Shown one piece after another: positions 41,630-50,750 of a stretch of 64,000 nt of DNA; the stretch's first letter is position 1; each line of letters begins with the position of its first letter. Source of the stretch: SIG307 sp045596385 (lineage in GTDB: Bacteria > Bacillota > Clostridia > Lachnospirales > Lachnospiraceae); contig JAZOCC010000015.1 of NCBI GenBank assembly GCA_045596385.1, positions 235,748 to 299,747 on the forward strand, given 5' to 3'. A program made the position numbers and the translations under genes. Under the pieces are notes generated by a model. The model made no database searches. It saw nothing but the letters and a program-made list of their open reading frames with translations, and was not told the origin of the DNA.

Positions 41630-42517
41630 TTACTTCAACCGATTGATCAATTCAATCAATCGCTCTAATTCTTCCATAGAATAATATTCGATTTCAATTC
41701 TACCTTTATTCTTCGCTTTCTTCTTAATTTCCACCTTTGTTCCGAGAATATCCTTCATTCGGTTCTCAATATCACGATAAATCACACTATCGTCCTGTAC
41801 CTTGACCGGTTTCTCGTCCTTTTTCTCTTCCGGTGTCAAAATACGTTTTACCAGACTTTCTGTTTCACGAACACTTAACTTTTCATCAAATACACGAAGT
41901 GCCAATGTATGCTGTGCGTCCTTATCCGTAATTGCTAACAGCGCTCTCGCATGTCCTCCGGTTAACATATTATCGATTAACATCTGCTGTACTCTTTCAT
42001 CCAGCTTCAACAGACGCATAGAATTCGTAATGGTCACTCGGTTTTTGGCAACCTTTTCTGCCAATTCATCCTGCTTTAAATGATGCTCCTGAATCAAGCG
42101 ACTATATGCCTGTGCTTCTTCAATCGGATTAAGGTCTTCACGCTGAATATTCTCAATCAAAGCAATCGCAAAAATATCCTCCGGAGCAAATTCCTTCACA
42201 ATTACCGGCACCTCTAACAAACCTGCTTTTCTTGCAGCTCTCCAACGTCTCTCGCCGGCAATTATCTCATAACGCTTTCCCTTTTTTTGTACTACAATAG
42301 GCTGAATCACTCCATACTGTTTAATGGAATCTGCCAATTCCTGTAATGCGTCTTCGTCAAAATTTCGTCTCGGCTGTGCACGATTCGGTTCAATTTCAGA
42401 AAGGCGTAAAAATGTTTCACGTGAAACATTTTCTTTTTTAACTTCCTCTGTATTTTCATCAATACCAAACATTCCTTCCAGCCCGTTCCCCAGTGCCGGC
42501 TTTTTCTTTCCTGCCAT
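41630..42517 (-). CDS. parB: Chromosome-partitioning protein ParB (Spo0J)
   Basis: The 295-residue protein has the CTP-binding ParB N-domain (QPRRNFDEDALQELADSIKQYGVIQPI, GERRWRAARKAGL), ENIQREDLNPIEEA, the HTH (LKQDELAEKVAKNRVTITNSMRLLKL) and a C-terminal dimerisation helix. It loads on parS near the origin and spreads by CTP switching to recruit condensin and guide ParA. The ATG at 42517 follows GGAGGAACAG; 13 upstream codons lack a site. A perfect parS lies inside its own coding sequence. Confidence 0.95.
   Translation of the reverse strand: MAGKKKPALGNGLEGMFGIDENTEEVKKENVSRETFLRLSEIEPNRAQPRRNFDEDALQELADSIKQYGVIQPIVVQKKGKRYEIIAGERRWRAARKAGLLEVPVIVKEFAPEDIFAIALIENIQREDLNPIEEAQAYSRLIQEHHLKQDELAEKVAKNRVTITNSMRLLKLDERVQQMLIDNMLTGGHARALLAITDKDAQHTLALRVFDEKLSVRETESLVKRILTPEEKKDEKPVKVQDDSVIYRDIENRMKDILGTKVEIKKKAKNKGRIEIEYYSMEELERLIELINRLK
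42413..42428. promoter_or_regulatory. parS site
   Basis: Perfect 16-bp palindrome TGTTTCACGTGAAACA, the canonical ParB-loading site, within the parB coding region. Confidence 0.95.
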
Positions 42518-42530
42518 TCTCTGTTCCTCC

Positions 42531-43313
42531 TTAATACTGATACCAATCTCGTACATCCCGTTCGATGACTTCTTCTGCTAATGCACGATATCCTTCCGCC
42601 CCGTTACACTTTGAGTCATATAAAATAATCGGAAGACCATGGCTCGGTGCCTCAGCTAACTTCACATTTCTCGGAATAATTGATTTATATATATTTTCCT
42701 TTAAATTCTTTCGTACATTTTCCACTACCTGCAGAGACAGATTTGTTCTGGAATCAAACATGGTAAATACAACACCTTCCATCTCCAAATCCGGATTTAA
42801 TCTCTTTTTTACAAGTTCAATCGTATGTATCAACTGTGATAATCCTTCCAATGCATAATACTCACACTGAATCGGAACGAGTACCGTATCCGCAGTTGTC
42901 ATTGCATTTACAGTTAACGTATTTAAGGAAGGCGGACAATCAATAATGATATAATCAAAATCATCTCTTACCTTATCAATATAACTTTTTAAAATATATT
43001 CCTTTTTGTCTAAGCCAATCAACTCAATCTCTGCTGCAGCCAGATCCACATTTGACGGAATAACCTTCACACCATCCATAACACTTTTCATCAGGCAATC
43101 ATCTAAATCACATTCTCCGATGATTAAATCATATACCGTCTTTTTGCATTTCTTTTTATTTACACCCAGGCCACTGGTCATATTTCCCTGGGGATCAATA
43201 TCAATTGCCAGAACCTTCTTTCCTTTTTCCGCAAGACAAGCGGCAAGATTAATTGCCGTAGTTGTTTTACCTACTCCGCCCTTCTGGTTTGCAACAGCGA
43301 TTGCACGTCCCAT
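42531..43313 (-). CDS. parA: Chromosome-partitioning ATPase ParA (Soj)
   Basis: The 260-residue ATPase has the deviant Walker A motif KGGVGKTT (11-18), DIDPQGNMTSGLG, Walker B YIIIDCPPSLN and a C-terminal basic helix. It binds DNA as an ATP dimer and is stimulated by ParB; Soj also regulates DnaA. The ATG at 43313 follows AGGAAGG; an upstream in-frame ATG eight codons away has no ribosome site. It overlaps nothing and precedes parB by 13 nt. Confidence 0.95.
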   Translation of the reverse strand: MGRAIAVANQKGGVGKTTTAINLAACLAEKGKKVLAIDIDPQGNMTSGLGVNKKKCKKTVYDLIIGECDLDDCLMKSVMDGVKVIPSNVDLAAAEIELIGLDKKEYILKSYIDKVRDDFDYIIIDCPPSLNTLTVNAMTTADTVLVPIQCEYYALEGLSQLIHTIELVKKRLNPDLEMEGVVFTMFDSRTNLSLQVVENVRKNLKENIYKSIIPRNVKLAEAPSHGLPIILYDSKCNGAEGYRALAEEVIERDVRDWYQY

Positions 43314-43343
43314 AAGCTTATCTTCCTTCCTATCCATAGTATA

Positions 43344-43359
43344 TGTTTCACGTGAAACA
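43344..43359. promoter_or_regulatory. parS site
   Basis: Perfect TGTTTCACGTGAAACA about 30 nt upstream of the parA start; ParB binding here could also repress the parAB operon. Confidence 0.95.
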
Positions 43360-43380
43360 ATTCCATTCCAATCTCATAAA

Positions 43381-43396
43381 TGTTTCACGTGAAACA
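43381..43396. promoter_or_regulatory. parS site
   Basis: Second perfect TGTTTCACGTGAAACA in the parA upstream region, 37 nt from the previous copy and directly after the stop of the response regulator gene. Confidence 0.95.
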
Positions 43397-43399
43397 TTA

Positions 43400-44050
43400 T
43401 TATTTAATATCTACAAATTTATGTCTGATTGCATAGACAGCTGCCTGTGTACGATCAGAAACACCGATTTTCTTAAAGATGTTTGATACGTGATTCTTTA
43501 CGGTTTTTTCGCTGATTTGTAATTTGGAAGCAATTTCTTTATTATACAAACCCTCCGCCAAAGCACAAAGCACTTCGATTTCTCTTGTAGACAATAACTT
43601 TTCTTTACTGCGTGCCTCTCTTTGCAACTCCTTTAAATACCTCTGCTCTTTTAATAAAGGAGTCATGGTTGCATCGATATAATTTTCACCGTTATGCACA
43701 GCAAAAATTGCCTTTTTCAAAACTGAAGATTCAGAATCCTTTAACAAATATCCGGATACTCCAATCTCAATTGCCCTCATCAAATATTCTACTTCATTAT
43801 GAATTGTTAAAATCAAAACCTTTTGCTTGCTTCCTTTATTCCGAAGTCTTTCCAAAACTTCTAATCCATTCAACTCAGGCATATTGATATCAAGTAAAAC
43901 CACATCCGGTTGTAAGCTATCAATTAGTCTTAAACAAACTTCACCGTTTCCCGCTTCTCCTACAACCCTGATATCACCATCCAACTCTAACAGTTGTTTA
44001 AGCCCCTCTCTGATCATCGAGTGATCATCCGCAAGTAATACATTAATCAT
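43400..44050 (-). CDS. NarL/DegU-type response regulator
   Basis: The 216-residue regulator has a receiver domain with acidic pair LADDHS (D8, D9), phosphoacceptor in VVLLDINMPELNG (D54) and KVLILTIHNE, then a LuxR-type HTH (LSTREIEVLCALAEGLYNKEIASKLQISEKTVKNHVSNIFKKIGV). The ATG at 44050 lies 4 nt after the histidine kinase stop, with GGAGG in the kinase's last codons. It pairs with the cytoplasmic kinase upstream, in the manner of DegS-DegU. The regulated genes are not evident, though DegU-type regulators often control motility and secreted enzymes. Confidence 0.87.
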   Translation of the reverse strand: MINVLLADDHSMIREGLKQLLELDGDIRVVGEAGNGEVCLRLIDSLQPDVVLLDINMPELNGLEVLERLRNKGSKQKVLILTIHNEVEYLMRAIEIGVSGYLLKDSESSVLKKAIFAVHNGENYIDATMTPLLKEQRYLKELQREARSKEKLLSTREIEVLCALAEGLYNKEIASKLQISEKTVKNHVSNIFKKIGVSDRTQAAVYAIRHKFVDIK

Positions 44051-44054
44051 TCCC

Positions 44055-45113
44055 TCACGCTTCCTCCTTCTCTTGTAGCAACGGAATCTCCACAGATACC
44101 GCAGTTCCTTCTCCAATTACTGAATCTATCTGAATCGTTCCGCCCAACAAAATTGCCCGTTCTTTCATCATAGACAATCCAAACCCATAATTACCTTTGG
44201 ACGGCACCGTTACTTTCTGAGTGTCATACCCTATCCCGTTATCACGAATTACCAGCTTCAATATATCGTTTTCACAACTCAAACTGATATCCGTTTTTGT
44301 TGCCTTCGCATGCTTCACAATATTACAACATGCTTCCTGTAAAATCCGATATAGCGTCACTTTATAAATAGAAGGCAACTCCGGTTCTTCTTCCATATTA
44401 TGAAAAACCATTTCCATATCATGATTCTTTTTCATCTGATGACAGTACGCTTCTATTGTAACACCTAATCCTAAATTATCCAAGGACATCGGACGAAGAT
44501 TATAAATTATTTCTCTCATACCACTGATAACCGACTTGATGGCATCAATCATTGTATGAAGCTCAAGCTTTACCCGGATCGTATCAATATCCATTAATCG
44601 GATGCATAGTTCTGTTTTGTGTACTAAGCCGGTCAGACTCTGTACGGAGGAATCATGCAAATCCATTGCGATACGATTTCTTTCGCACTCATGTGACTCC
44701 AGAATATGTAAACCTTGCTTTTCTTCCATAACAGCAGTCTTACTATCTTCTGTTACCACACTTTCTTCTGTTACCTTCAAAAACGTATTACGAAGAAATT
44801 GTATCTGTTCCCTGCGATACTTATATTGCTCCAGCTTATCATTCAGCTTCGGCAGAGTTTCTTTCAAATCTTCCGCAATACACAATAACTCCCTCTTTTC
44901 TTCCCCTTCTTCATACACACCGACCGGAGAAAAGAAGTTCATATTGGAATCCTGCTTTTTGTCAAGTTCGGAAAGTGTATAATCCACTTCACGCAATTTT
45001 TGTTCTACCTCTTGTATTTCTTCAATAATATGAGAAAGACCGTCCTCATTTTCGGTCTCTAATACATCAAGAAATCGAATTGCTTCTTCCGTTGCCATTT
45101 TGTTATCTTCCAA
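44055..45113 (-). CDS. Cytoplasmic sensor histidine kinase (DegS-like)
   Basis: The 352-residue kinase has no membrane helix. A coiled-coil sensory half (EEIQEVEQKLREVDYTLSELDKK, KLNDKLEQYKYRREQIQFL) precedes a HisKA_3 domain with H153 in NRIAMDLHDSSVQSL, and a HATPase domain with NIVKHAKATKT, DNGIGYD and GNYGFGLSMMKERA. This is the DegS architecture. The start is TTG at 45113, 8-9 nt after GGAGG; the ATG five codons later lacks a close site. It is coupled to the response regulator 4 nt downstream. Confidence 0.87.
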   Translation of the reverse strand: MEDNKMATEEAIRFLDVLETENEDGLSHIIEEIQEVEQKLREVDYTLSELDKKQDSNMNFFSPVGVYEEGEEKRELLCIAEDLKETLPKLNDKLEQYKYRREQIQFLRNTFLKVTEESVVTEDSKTAVMEEKQGLHILESHECERNRIAMDLHDSSVQSLTGLVHKTELCIRLMDIDTIRVKLELHTMIDAIKSVISGMREIIYNLRPMSLDNLGLGVTIEAYCHQMKKNHDMEMVFHNMEEEPELPSIYKVTLYRILQEACCNIVKHAKATKTDISLSCENDILKLVIRDNGIGYDTQKVTVPSKGNYGFGLSMMKERAILLGGTIQIDSVIGEGTAVSVEIPLLQEKEEA

Positions 45114-45155
45114 TATGTCACCTCCTATACTTTCGTTTTCTATAACTACTGATTT

Positions 45156-45635
45156 TTATTTGGACGCATGTCCCTGACATGCCTTACAAATTGTGTTTTG
45201 TCTGATTTCCATGACTGTATGTTCAATTCCGGCTTCCTTGTAACTTTCCCCTACCGGGCGAAATCCTATCTTTTCATAAAAAGCAATCGCATGCGGTTGT
45301 GCACCGACTAATATACGATCTGCTCCCATAAGTAACCCTTTATCCACAAGCATACGTACGATAAAATCACCATACCCCTGTCCGCGTTCATCTTTCTTTA
45401 CTGCAATACGACCAATTTTATAGTCTTCTCCGTCTGCAGTTTTATGAAGACGACCTACTCCGACCGGAATGGTTCTGTTTATATCCTTATATACAACAGC
45501 CTGTACTGCTGTTTCATCCGTCTCATCAAAGAGAATATCATCGGACCATCCCTGTTCCGCACCGAATACTTCCCGACGAATCGGAGCAATTTCGTCCATA
45601 TGATCCAATCCCAAATAATATCTTCCGCAAATCAT
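45156..45635 (-). CDS. GNAT family N-acetyltransferase
   Basis: The 159-residue protein has the GNAT core: EIAPIRREVFGAEQGW at the N-terminus (as in ElaA/YjcF-like members), VGVGRLHK, GRIAVKKDERGQGYGDFIVRML with the acetyl-CoA loop RGQGYG, and HAIAFYEKIGFRPVG. A C-terminal CKACQGH tail adds two Cys residues. The acceptor is unknown. AGGAAGGATTCAGG precedes the ATG. It lies between rsmG and the histidine kinase. Confidence 0.82.
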   Translation of the reverse strand: MICGRYYLGLDHMDEIAPIRREVFGAEQGWSDDILFDETDETAVQAVVYKDINRTIPVGVGRLHKTADGEDYKIGRIAVKKDERGQGYGDFIVRMLVDKGLLMGADRILVGAQPHAIAFYEKIGFRPVGESYKEAGIEHTVMEIRQNTICKACQGHASK

Positions 45636-45722
45636 ACCTGAATCCTTCCTGTTGTATCTTTTCTACATCAAGTTTAAGCTTTACCTATTATCATAACAAT
45701 ATAACATCACTATTACCACTGT

Positions 45723-46439
45723 TTATAACGGTTGCTTTAACGGTTTTCCCTGCCCCCTCGGATACTTTTCCGGAGTATGCTTCTCCTTTTGAATCACCAC
45801 AAAGGTCCGTGCAATCTCCGTATCCGGAAGCAAGCTTTCTTCTGCACGGATTAATCTACCACCTAACAGCTTAATTGCATTTTTTGCTTCCGTACATTCC
45901 TCCTTACAGTCACCTGCTTTATAAGAGATGAAATATCCTCCCGGCTTTACAAAAGGAATACAAAACTCCGATAAACTCGCCAATCTGGCCACTGCTCTGG
46001 ATACACAATAATCAAATTGTTCCCGGTACATAGCGGTTCTTCCCGCTTCCTCTGCCCTTCCGTGTACTGCGGTAACCTTCTCTAAACCTAAAAGTTCGAT
46101 TACTCTGTTTAGAAAAGAAATTCGCTTATTTAAAGAGTCCATCAACACAAACTCCGTATCCGGAAACGCAATTTTAAGCGGAATCCCCGGAAATCCTGCC
46201 CCGGTACCTAAGTCCAAAACCTTTTTTCCGTTAAAGTCTTTTACAGTTTTTATTAAAAATAAACTGTCCAGAAAATGCTTTGTCAGCACCTCTTCATACT
46301 CCGTAATTGCGGTCAGATTCATTACTTCGTTTTGCGCAACCAAATAATCGTAATAAGTCTCAAACTGCTGCTGCTGTTTATCACTTAATACAATACCTAT
46401 TTTTTCCGCACCTTTTACAAGTATAGAATTATCCCGCAT
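45723..46439 (-). CDS. rsmG: 16S rRNA (guanine527-N7)-methyltransferase
   Basis: The 238-residue enzyme has the SAM-binding motif KKVLDLGTGAGFPGIPLKIAFP and the family segments LMDSLNKRISFLNRVIELLGL and DYCVSRAVARLASLSEFCIPFVKPGG. It methylates G527 of 16S rRNA in the 530 loop. The position after mnmG is conserved across Firmicutes. GAGGAAGAG precedes the ATG. Confidence 0.95.
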   Translation of the reverse strand: MRDNSILVKGAEKIGIVLSDKQQQQFETYYDYLVAQNEVMNLTAITEYEEVLTKHFLDSLFLIKTVKDFNGKKVLDLGTGAGFPGIPLKIAFPDTEFVLMDSLNKRISFLNRVIELLGLEKVTAVHGRAEEAGRTAMYREQFDYCVSRAVARLASLSEFCIPFVKPGGYFISYKAGDCKEECTEAKNAIKLLGGRLIRAEESLLPDTEIARTFVVIQKEKHTPEKYPRGQGKPLKQPL

Positions 46440-46528
46440 ATTCTCTTCCTCTGTTTCTGTCTTCTAAATATTTTACGTTCATCCGATATCAAACTTTCAT
46501 AATCTGTTTCCGGTAAACTGTTACAAAA

Positions 46529-48397
46529 TCATCGGCCCAGATATACCAACAGTACCGAAATATCTGCCGGCGATACACCGGAAATACGGGAGGCCTGTCC
46601 TACATTTTCAGGACGTACCTGCTTTAACTTTTGTCTGGCCTCAATCCGAATAGACGGTATTGCATCATAATCGATGTCTGCCGGAATCCGTTTATGTTCC
46701 ATTTTCTTAAACTGAGCTACCTGACTCATTTGACGACGAATATAACCTTCGTATTTTAATTCGATTTCTACCTGCTCCGTTACATTGTAAGGAAGCACCG
46801 GACGACCCTTATCGATTGGAGCCAACATCTCATAAGTAAGCTCCGGTCTTGTTATTAATTCTGCCAAAGTACTGCCGGACTTTAACGGTGTACTGCCAAG
46901 AGATATTAAAAGCTCCTGCACCTGCTCGGTTGCACCGATAGTCTGTTCCTTTGCACGAAGAATTTCTGCATCTATCTGTTCCTGCTTCTTTAAAAGTCCC
47001 TGATACCGCTCCTCGGAAATCAGACCTACCTCATAACCATACTTTGTCAAACGCAAATCTGCATTATCCTGACGTAAAATCAGGCGATATTCCGCACGGG
47101 AGGTCATCATGCGATAAGGCTCATGGGTTTCCTTTGTTACCAAGTCGTCAATTAATACACCGATATAACTTTCCGAACGGTCCAGCACAAGAGGTTCCTT
47201 TCCCTGCAGCTTCCGGGCCGCATTAATACCGGCAATCAAACCCTGGGCTGCCGCTTCTTCATATCCGGAGCTGCCGTTAAACTGACCGCCACTGAATAAA
47301 CCACTGATTTTTTTAAATTCCAAACTGGCTTTCAGCTGCATCGGATTGATACAATCGTACTCAATCGCATAGGCATTTCTTACAATTTGCGCATTCTCCA
47401 TACCTTTTACGGAACGATACATAGCTACCTGTACATCCTCCGGCAGGGAGCTTGACATGCCGGCAATATACATTTCGTTCGTATAATTACCTTCCGGTTC
47501 AATAAAAATCTGATGCCGGTTCTTATCCGCAAATTTCATTACCTTATCCTCGATGGAAGGACAATAACGGGGACCGGTCCCATGGATTACACCGGAGTAA
47601 AGCGGTGAACGATCAATGTTCTTCTTTATAATATCATGTGTTTCTTCATTTGTATAGGCTAACCAGCAAGAAACCTGAGGTTTTGTTAAAGTTTCCGGAT
47701 CTGTAGTGAAGGAAAACGGTACTACCTTCTCGTCACCGAACTGTTCCTCCATAACAGAGAAGTCGATGGACCGTTTATCAATACGTGCCGGTGTACCGGT
47801 TTTGAAACGATACATTTCAATTCCGTGAGCAATCAGACTATCGGTGAGATGATTTGCAGCCGGCAATCCGTTCGGTCCGGTATAATGACTGACTTCACCG
47901 TAAATACAACGCGCTTTCAAATACGTACCGGTACATAAAATAACAGCACAACACGGATAAATCGCACCGGAAGCAGTTTTTACTCCGGTAATACAATCAT
48001 TTTCCGTAATAATTTCTGCTACCTCAGCCTGCTTTATGACTAAATTCTCCGTGTTTTCCAATACACGACGCATCTCACGGGAATAATCCTGTTTGTCTGC
48101 CTGGGCACGTAAGGAATGCACTGCCGGGCCCTTGGACTTATTCAACATCTTAGATTGGATATAGGTCTTGTCGATATTCTTTCCCATCTCTCCGCCGAGA
48201 GCATCAATTTCTCTTACCAGATGACCCTTCGAAGTACCTCCGATATTCGGATTACACGGCATCAACGCAATACTGTCCGTACTTATGGTAAATAAAACCG
48301 TACGAAAAGAAAGTCTCGCACATGCCAGAGCTGCCTCACAGCCGGCATGTCCGGCGCCGACCACCGCAATATCGTAGCTTTCATAAACCTGATCCAT
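46529..48397 (-). CDS. mnmG: tRNA uridine-5-carboxymethylaminomethyl modification enzyme MnmG
   Basis: The 622-residue FAD protein has the dinucleotide site DIAVVGAGHAGCEAALA at the N-terminus, NPNIGGTSKGHLVREIDALGG and RAEYRLILRQDNADLRL. With MnmE it installs the cmnm5 group on wobble uridine 34 of several tRNAs. I chose the ATG at 48397 because AAGGAG lies 5-6 nt upstream; an ATG five codons earlier has a poorer site. It lies 39 nt after mnmE and 89 nt before rsmG. Confidence 0.95.
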   Translation of the reverse strand: MDQVYESYDIAVVGAGHAGCEAALACARLSFRTVLFTISTDSIALMPCNPNIGGTSKGHLVREIDALGGEMGKNIDKTYIQSKMLNKSKGPAVHSLRAQADKQDYSREMRRVLENTENLVIKQAEVAEIITENDCITGVKTASGAIYPCCAVILCTGTYLKARCIYGEVSHYTGPNGLPAANHLTDSLIAHGIEMYRFKTGTPARIDKRSIDFSVMEEQFGDEKVVPFSFTTDPETLTKPQVSCWLAYTNEETHDIIKKNIDRSPLYSGVIHGTGPRYCPSIEDKVMKFADKNRHQIFIEPEGNYTNEMYIAGMSSSLPEDVQVAMYRSVKGMENAQIVRNAYAIEYDCINPMQLKASLEFKKISGLFSGGQFNGSSGYEEAAAQGLIAGINAARKLQGKEPLVLDRSESYIGVLIDDLVTKETHEPYRMMTSRAEYRLILRQDNADLRLTKYGYEVGLISEERYQGLLKKQEQIDAEILRAKEQTIGATEQVQELLISLGSTPLKSGSTLAELITRPELTYEMLAPIDKGRPVLPYNVTEQVEIELKYEGYIRRQMSQVAQFKKMEHKRIPADIDYDAIPSIRIEARQKLKQVRPENVGQASRISGVSPADISVLLVYLGR

Positions 48398-48436
48398 TGC
48401 TTTCTCCTTCATCCTCTACTTACATTTCTTCTATCT

Positions 48437-49810
48437 TTATTTTCCCATACAAAACTCGCGGAAAATCGTATTTACCAAGTCTTCATCCACCGACTCACCG
48501 GTAATTTCTCCAAGACTTTCGTGGCCTTGCATTAAGTCGATGGAATAAAAGTCCTCCGGCATATCCGCCTCGATACTTTCCAATACCTTTCCCATTGCAT
48601 CATAGGCATCCTGTAAGGACTGCTTTTGACGTTCTCCCGTTATATACAAATCTTCGTTATAAGAAAGCTCTTTCTTGAAAAACATTGCTTCAATCGTATC
48701 GTAAAGTGTATCGATTCCTTCCTCTTCCTTTGCGGAAATACAAAGCACCTTCTGTCCTGTCAGTTTTTCCAAAACAGAAGTATCCGGTACTTCACACAAA
48801 TCGATTTTATTTAACAACACAATTACTTTTTTATTCGCAATCAAAGAAAGAATCTCTTTTTCTTCCTCTGTCACTTCAGTGGTAGCATCTGCAAGATACA
48901 AAATCAAATCTGCCTCTTCGGCTGCTTTCTTTGCCTTTTCCACACCGATTCTTTCTACAATATCCTCGGTGGAACGAATGCCTGCGGTATCGATTAAAGA
49001 AAGAGCAATTCCGCGAACCGTTACCAGCTCTTCTATGGTATCTCTGGTAGTTCCTGCAATATCGGTCACAATTGCGCGTTCTTCTCCCGCGAATAAATTC
49101 AACAAAGAAGATTTTCCAACATTCGGTCTACCCAGTATTACGGTACGAATTCCTTCCTTTAACATTCTACCGTTTTCCGAAGAGGAAATCAACCGGTACA
49201 AACGCTCTCTGATTTCTATTATACTCGTCTTTAACTCATTTGTAAAACCATCTAAAGAAATATGTTCCGGGTCATCCAAAGCCGCTTCGATAAACGCAGT
49301 GTGATGTATCATTTTCTCACGTAATTCCGAAATCTCCTTTAACACATTCCCCTGTAATTGTGCCATGGAATTTCTGAGAGCAAGATCACTTTTTGCACGA
49401 ATCACTTCCATGACCGCTTCCGCTTTCGATAAATCGATTCTTCCGTTTAAAAACGCACGCTTTGTAAATTCTCCGGCTTCTGCCAGACGAACTCCTTGTT
49501 TTAGTACAGTCTTTAAAACCTTCTTTGTAACAAGACTTCCGCCGTGACAATTAATCTCAGCCACATCCTCCGCCGTATAGGTATGGGGAGCCCGCATCAC
49601 GGATACCAATACTTCATCTACAATTTCTTTTCCGTCACAAATGAAGCCGTAATGTATCGTATGTGTTTTTTGTTCCGACAATTTTTTTTCGGACTTTTTC
49701 CCGCGAAAAATACGGTCCATAATCTGAAATGTTTCGGGACCGCTGACACGAATAATACTGATTCCGGAATTACTTAATCCTGTCGAAATTGCAGCAATTG
49801 TATCCATCAT
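48437..49810 (-). CDS. mnmE: tRNA modification GTPase MnmE
   Basis: The 457-residue protein has the N-terminal folate-binding domain (MMDTIAAISTGLSNSGISIIRVSG), a helical domain, an inserted GTPase domain with GRPNVGKSSL, DIAGTTRDT, DTAGIR and NKID, and the C-terminal FCMGK, a variant of the catalytic FCIGK. It is the partner of MnmG. The start is the first of two adjacent ATG codons at 49810, behind AAGGAA; the open frame runs 26 codons further upstream without support. Confidence 0.95.
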   Translation of the reverse strand: MMDTIAAISTGLSNSGISIIRVSGPETFQIMDRIFRGKKSEKKLSEQKTHTIHYGFICDGKEIVDEVLVSVMRAPHTYTAEDVAEINCHGGSLVTKKVLKTVLKQGVRLAEAGEFTKRAFLNGRIDLSKAEAVMEVIRAKSDLALRNSMAQLQGNVLKEISELREKMIHHTAFIEAALDDPEHISLDGFTNELKTSIIEIRERLYRLISSSENGRMLKEGIRTVILGRPNVGKSSLLNLFAGEERAIVTDIAGTTRDTIEELVTVRGIALSLIDTAGIRSTEDIVERIGVEKAKKAAEEADLILYLADATTEVTEEEKEILSLIANKKVIVLLNKIDLCEVPDTSVLEKLTGQKVLCISAKEEEGIDTLYDTIEAMFFKKELSYNEDLYITGERQKQSLQDAYDAMGKVLESIEADMPEDFYSIDLMQGHESLGEITGESVDEDLVNTIFREFCMGK

Positions 49811-49848
49811 GATATTCCTTTCCGGCTTTATCACCTTTATAAAGTTTG

Positions 49849-49874
49849 AAAGGGTGTCAGATAAGACACCCTTT
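49849..49874 (-). terminator. Hairpin terminator between jag and mnmE
   Basis: AAAGGGTGTC (49849-49858) pairs with GACACCCTTT (49865-49874) around a 6-nt loop, with a short T-run on the minus side. It may partly separate the jag and mnmE transcripts. Confidence 0.6.
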
Positions 49875-49920
49875 TCTATGATTTTCACTTAATTCTTTCC
49901 GATTCTACAATCTAACGCAA

Positions 49921-50724
49921 TTATTCCGCATCCTCTGCAACCGGTGCAGCTGCCTCTGCAGAACCGATTGTCTCTACGGAAGAATCCTTACGGTCATACT
50001 TGCGATATCCGTTTCTGTATCCGCCCTTATTATAACCACCACGATTGTTACCGTAGCTGCTCTTTCCGTAATATCTTTCGTTGCTGAAATCTCTTACACC
50101 TTTCTTTAAGGAAACGATTACCTTACGGTACGGTTCTTCTCCTTCGCTATGAGTTTCTACAAACTTGTTATTCTGTAATACAGAGTGAATAATGCGTCTC
50201 TCATACGGATTCATCGGCTCAAGAGCAACAGAATGTCTCGTTCTTCTTACCTTATTTGCAATGTTCTTAGCAAGGTTCTCAAGAGTCTCTTTTCTTCTCT
50301 CACGATAATTTTCGGTATCAAGCTTTACCTTAATATAAGTATCGCTATCCTTATTTGCCACAAGACTTACAAGGTACTGCAAAGAATCTAAGGTCTGTCC
50401 GCGCTTACCGATTAACATACCCATATCATCACCGGTAAGGTTAATATTCATTACCTTTTCTTCTTCATCAAAGTTAATCTCAGCTTCAGCCTTTACGCCC
50501 ATAGCTTCGAATACCTTACAAAGAAAATCCTCTACTGCCGGCTTTTCTTCTTCCTTTACCTTCGCACGAATCTTTGCCGGTTTTTTATTTAACCCTAAAA
50601 ATCCGCTGGACTCTTTTTCGATTACTTCATATTCCATACTTTCGGTGGAAACACCAAGCTTGATTCCTGCCTCTATAATTGCATCATCTACCGTTTTTGC
50701 GGTAATTTCAATCCATTCGTTCAT
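49921..50724 (-). CDS. jag: RNA-binding protein Jag/KhpB
   Basis: The 267-residue protein has the Jag N-terminal domain (EWIEITAKTVDDAIIEAGIKLGV...SGFLGLNKKPAKI), a KH domain with DDMGMLIGKRGQTLDSLQYLVSLV and an R3H domain (SVALEPMNPYERRIIHSVLQNN). A Gly/Tyr/Arg/Asn-rich tail (YGKSSYGNNRGGYNKGGYR) of about 45 residues extends the protein; such tails can promote RNA binding or condensation. KhpB with KhpA is a broad RNA chaperone, linked to cell division. It lies 26 nt after yidC. Confidence 0.92.
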   Translation of the reverse strand: MNEWIEITAKTVDDAIIEAGIKLGVSTESMEYEVIEKESSGFLGLNKKPAKIRAKVKEEEKPAVEDFLCKVFEAMGVKAEAEINFDEEEKVMNINLTGDDMGMLIGKRGQTLDSLQYLVSLVANKDSDTYIKVKLDTENYRERRKETLENLAKNIANKVRRTRHSVALEPMNPYERRIIHSVLQNNKFVETHSEGEEPYRKVIVSLKKGVRDFSNERYYGKSSYGNNRGGYNKGGYRNGYRKYDRKDSSVETIGSAEAAAPVAEDAE

Positions 50725-50750
50725 AATAAACCTCCTAAATACATCCCTTC

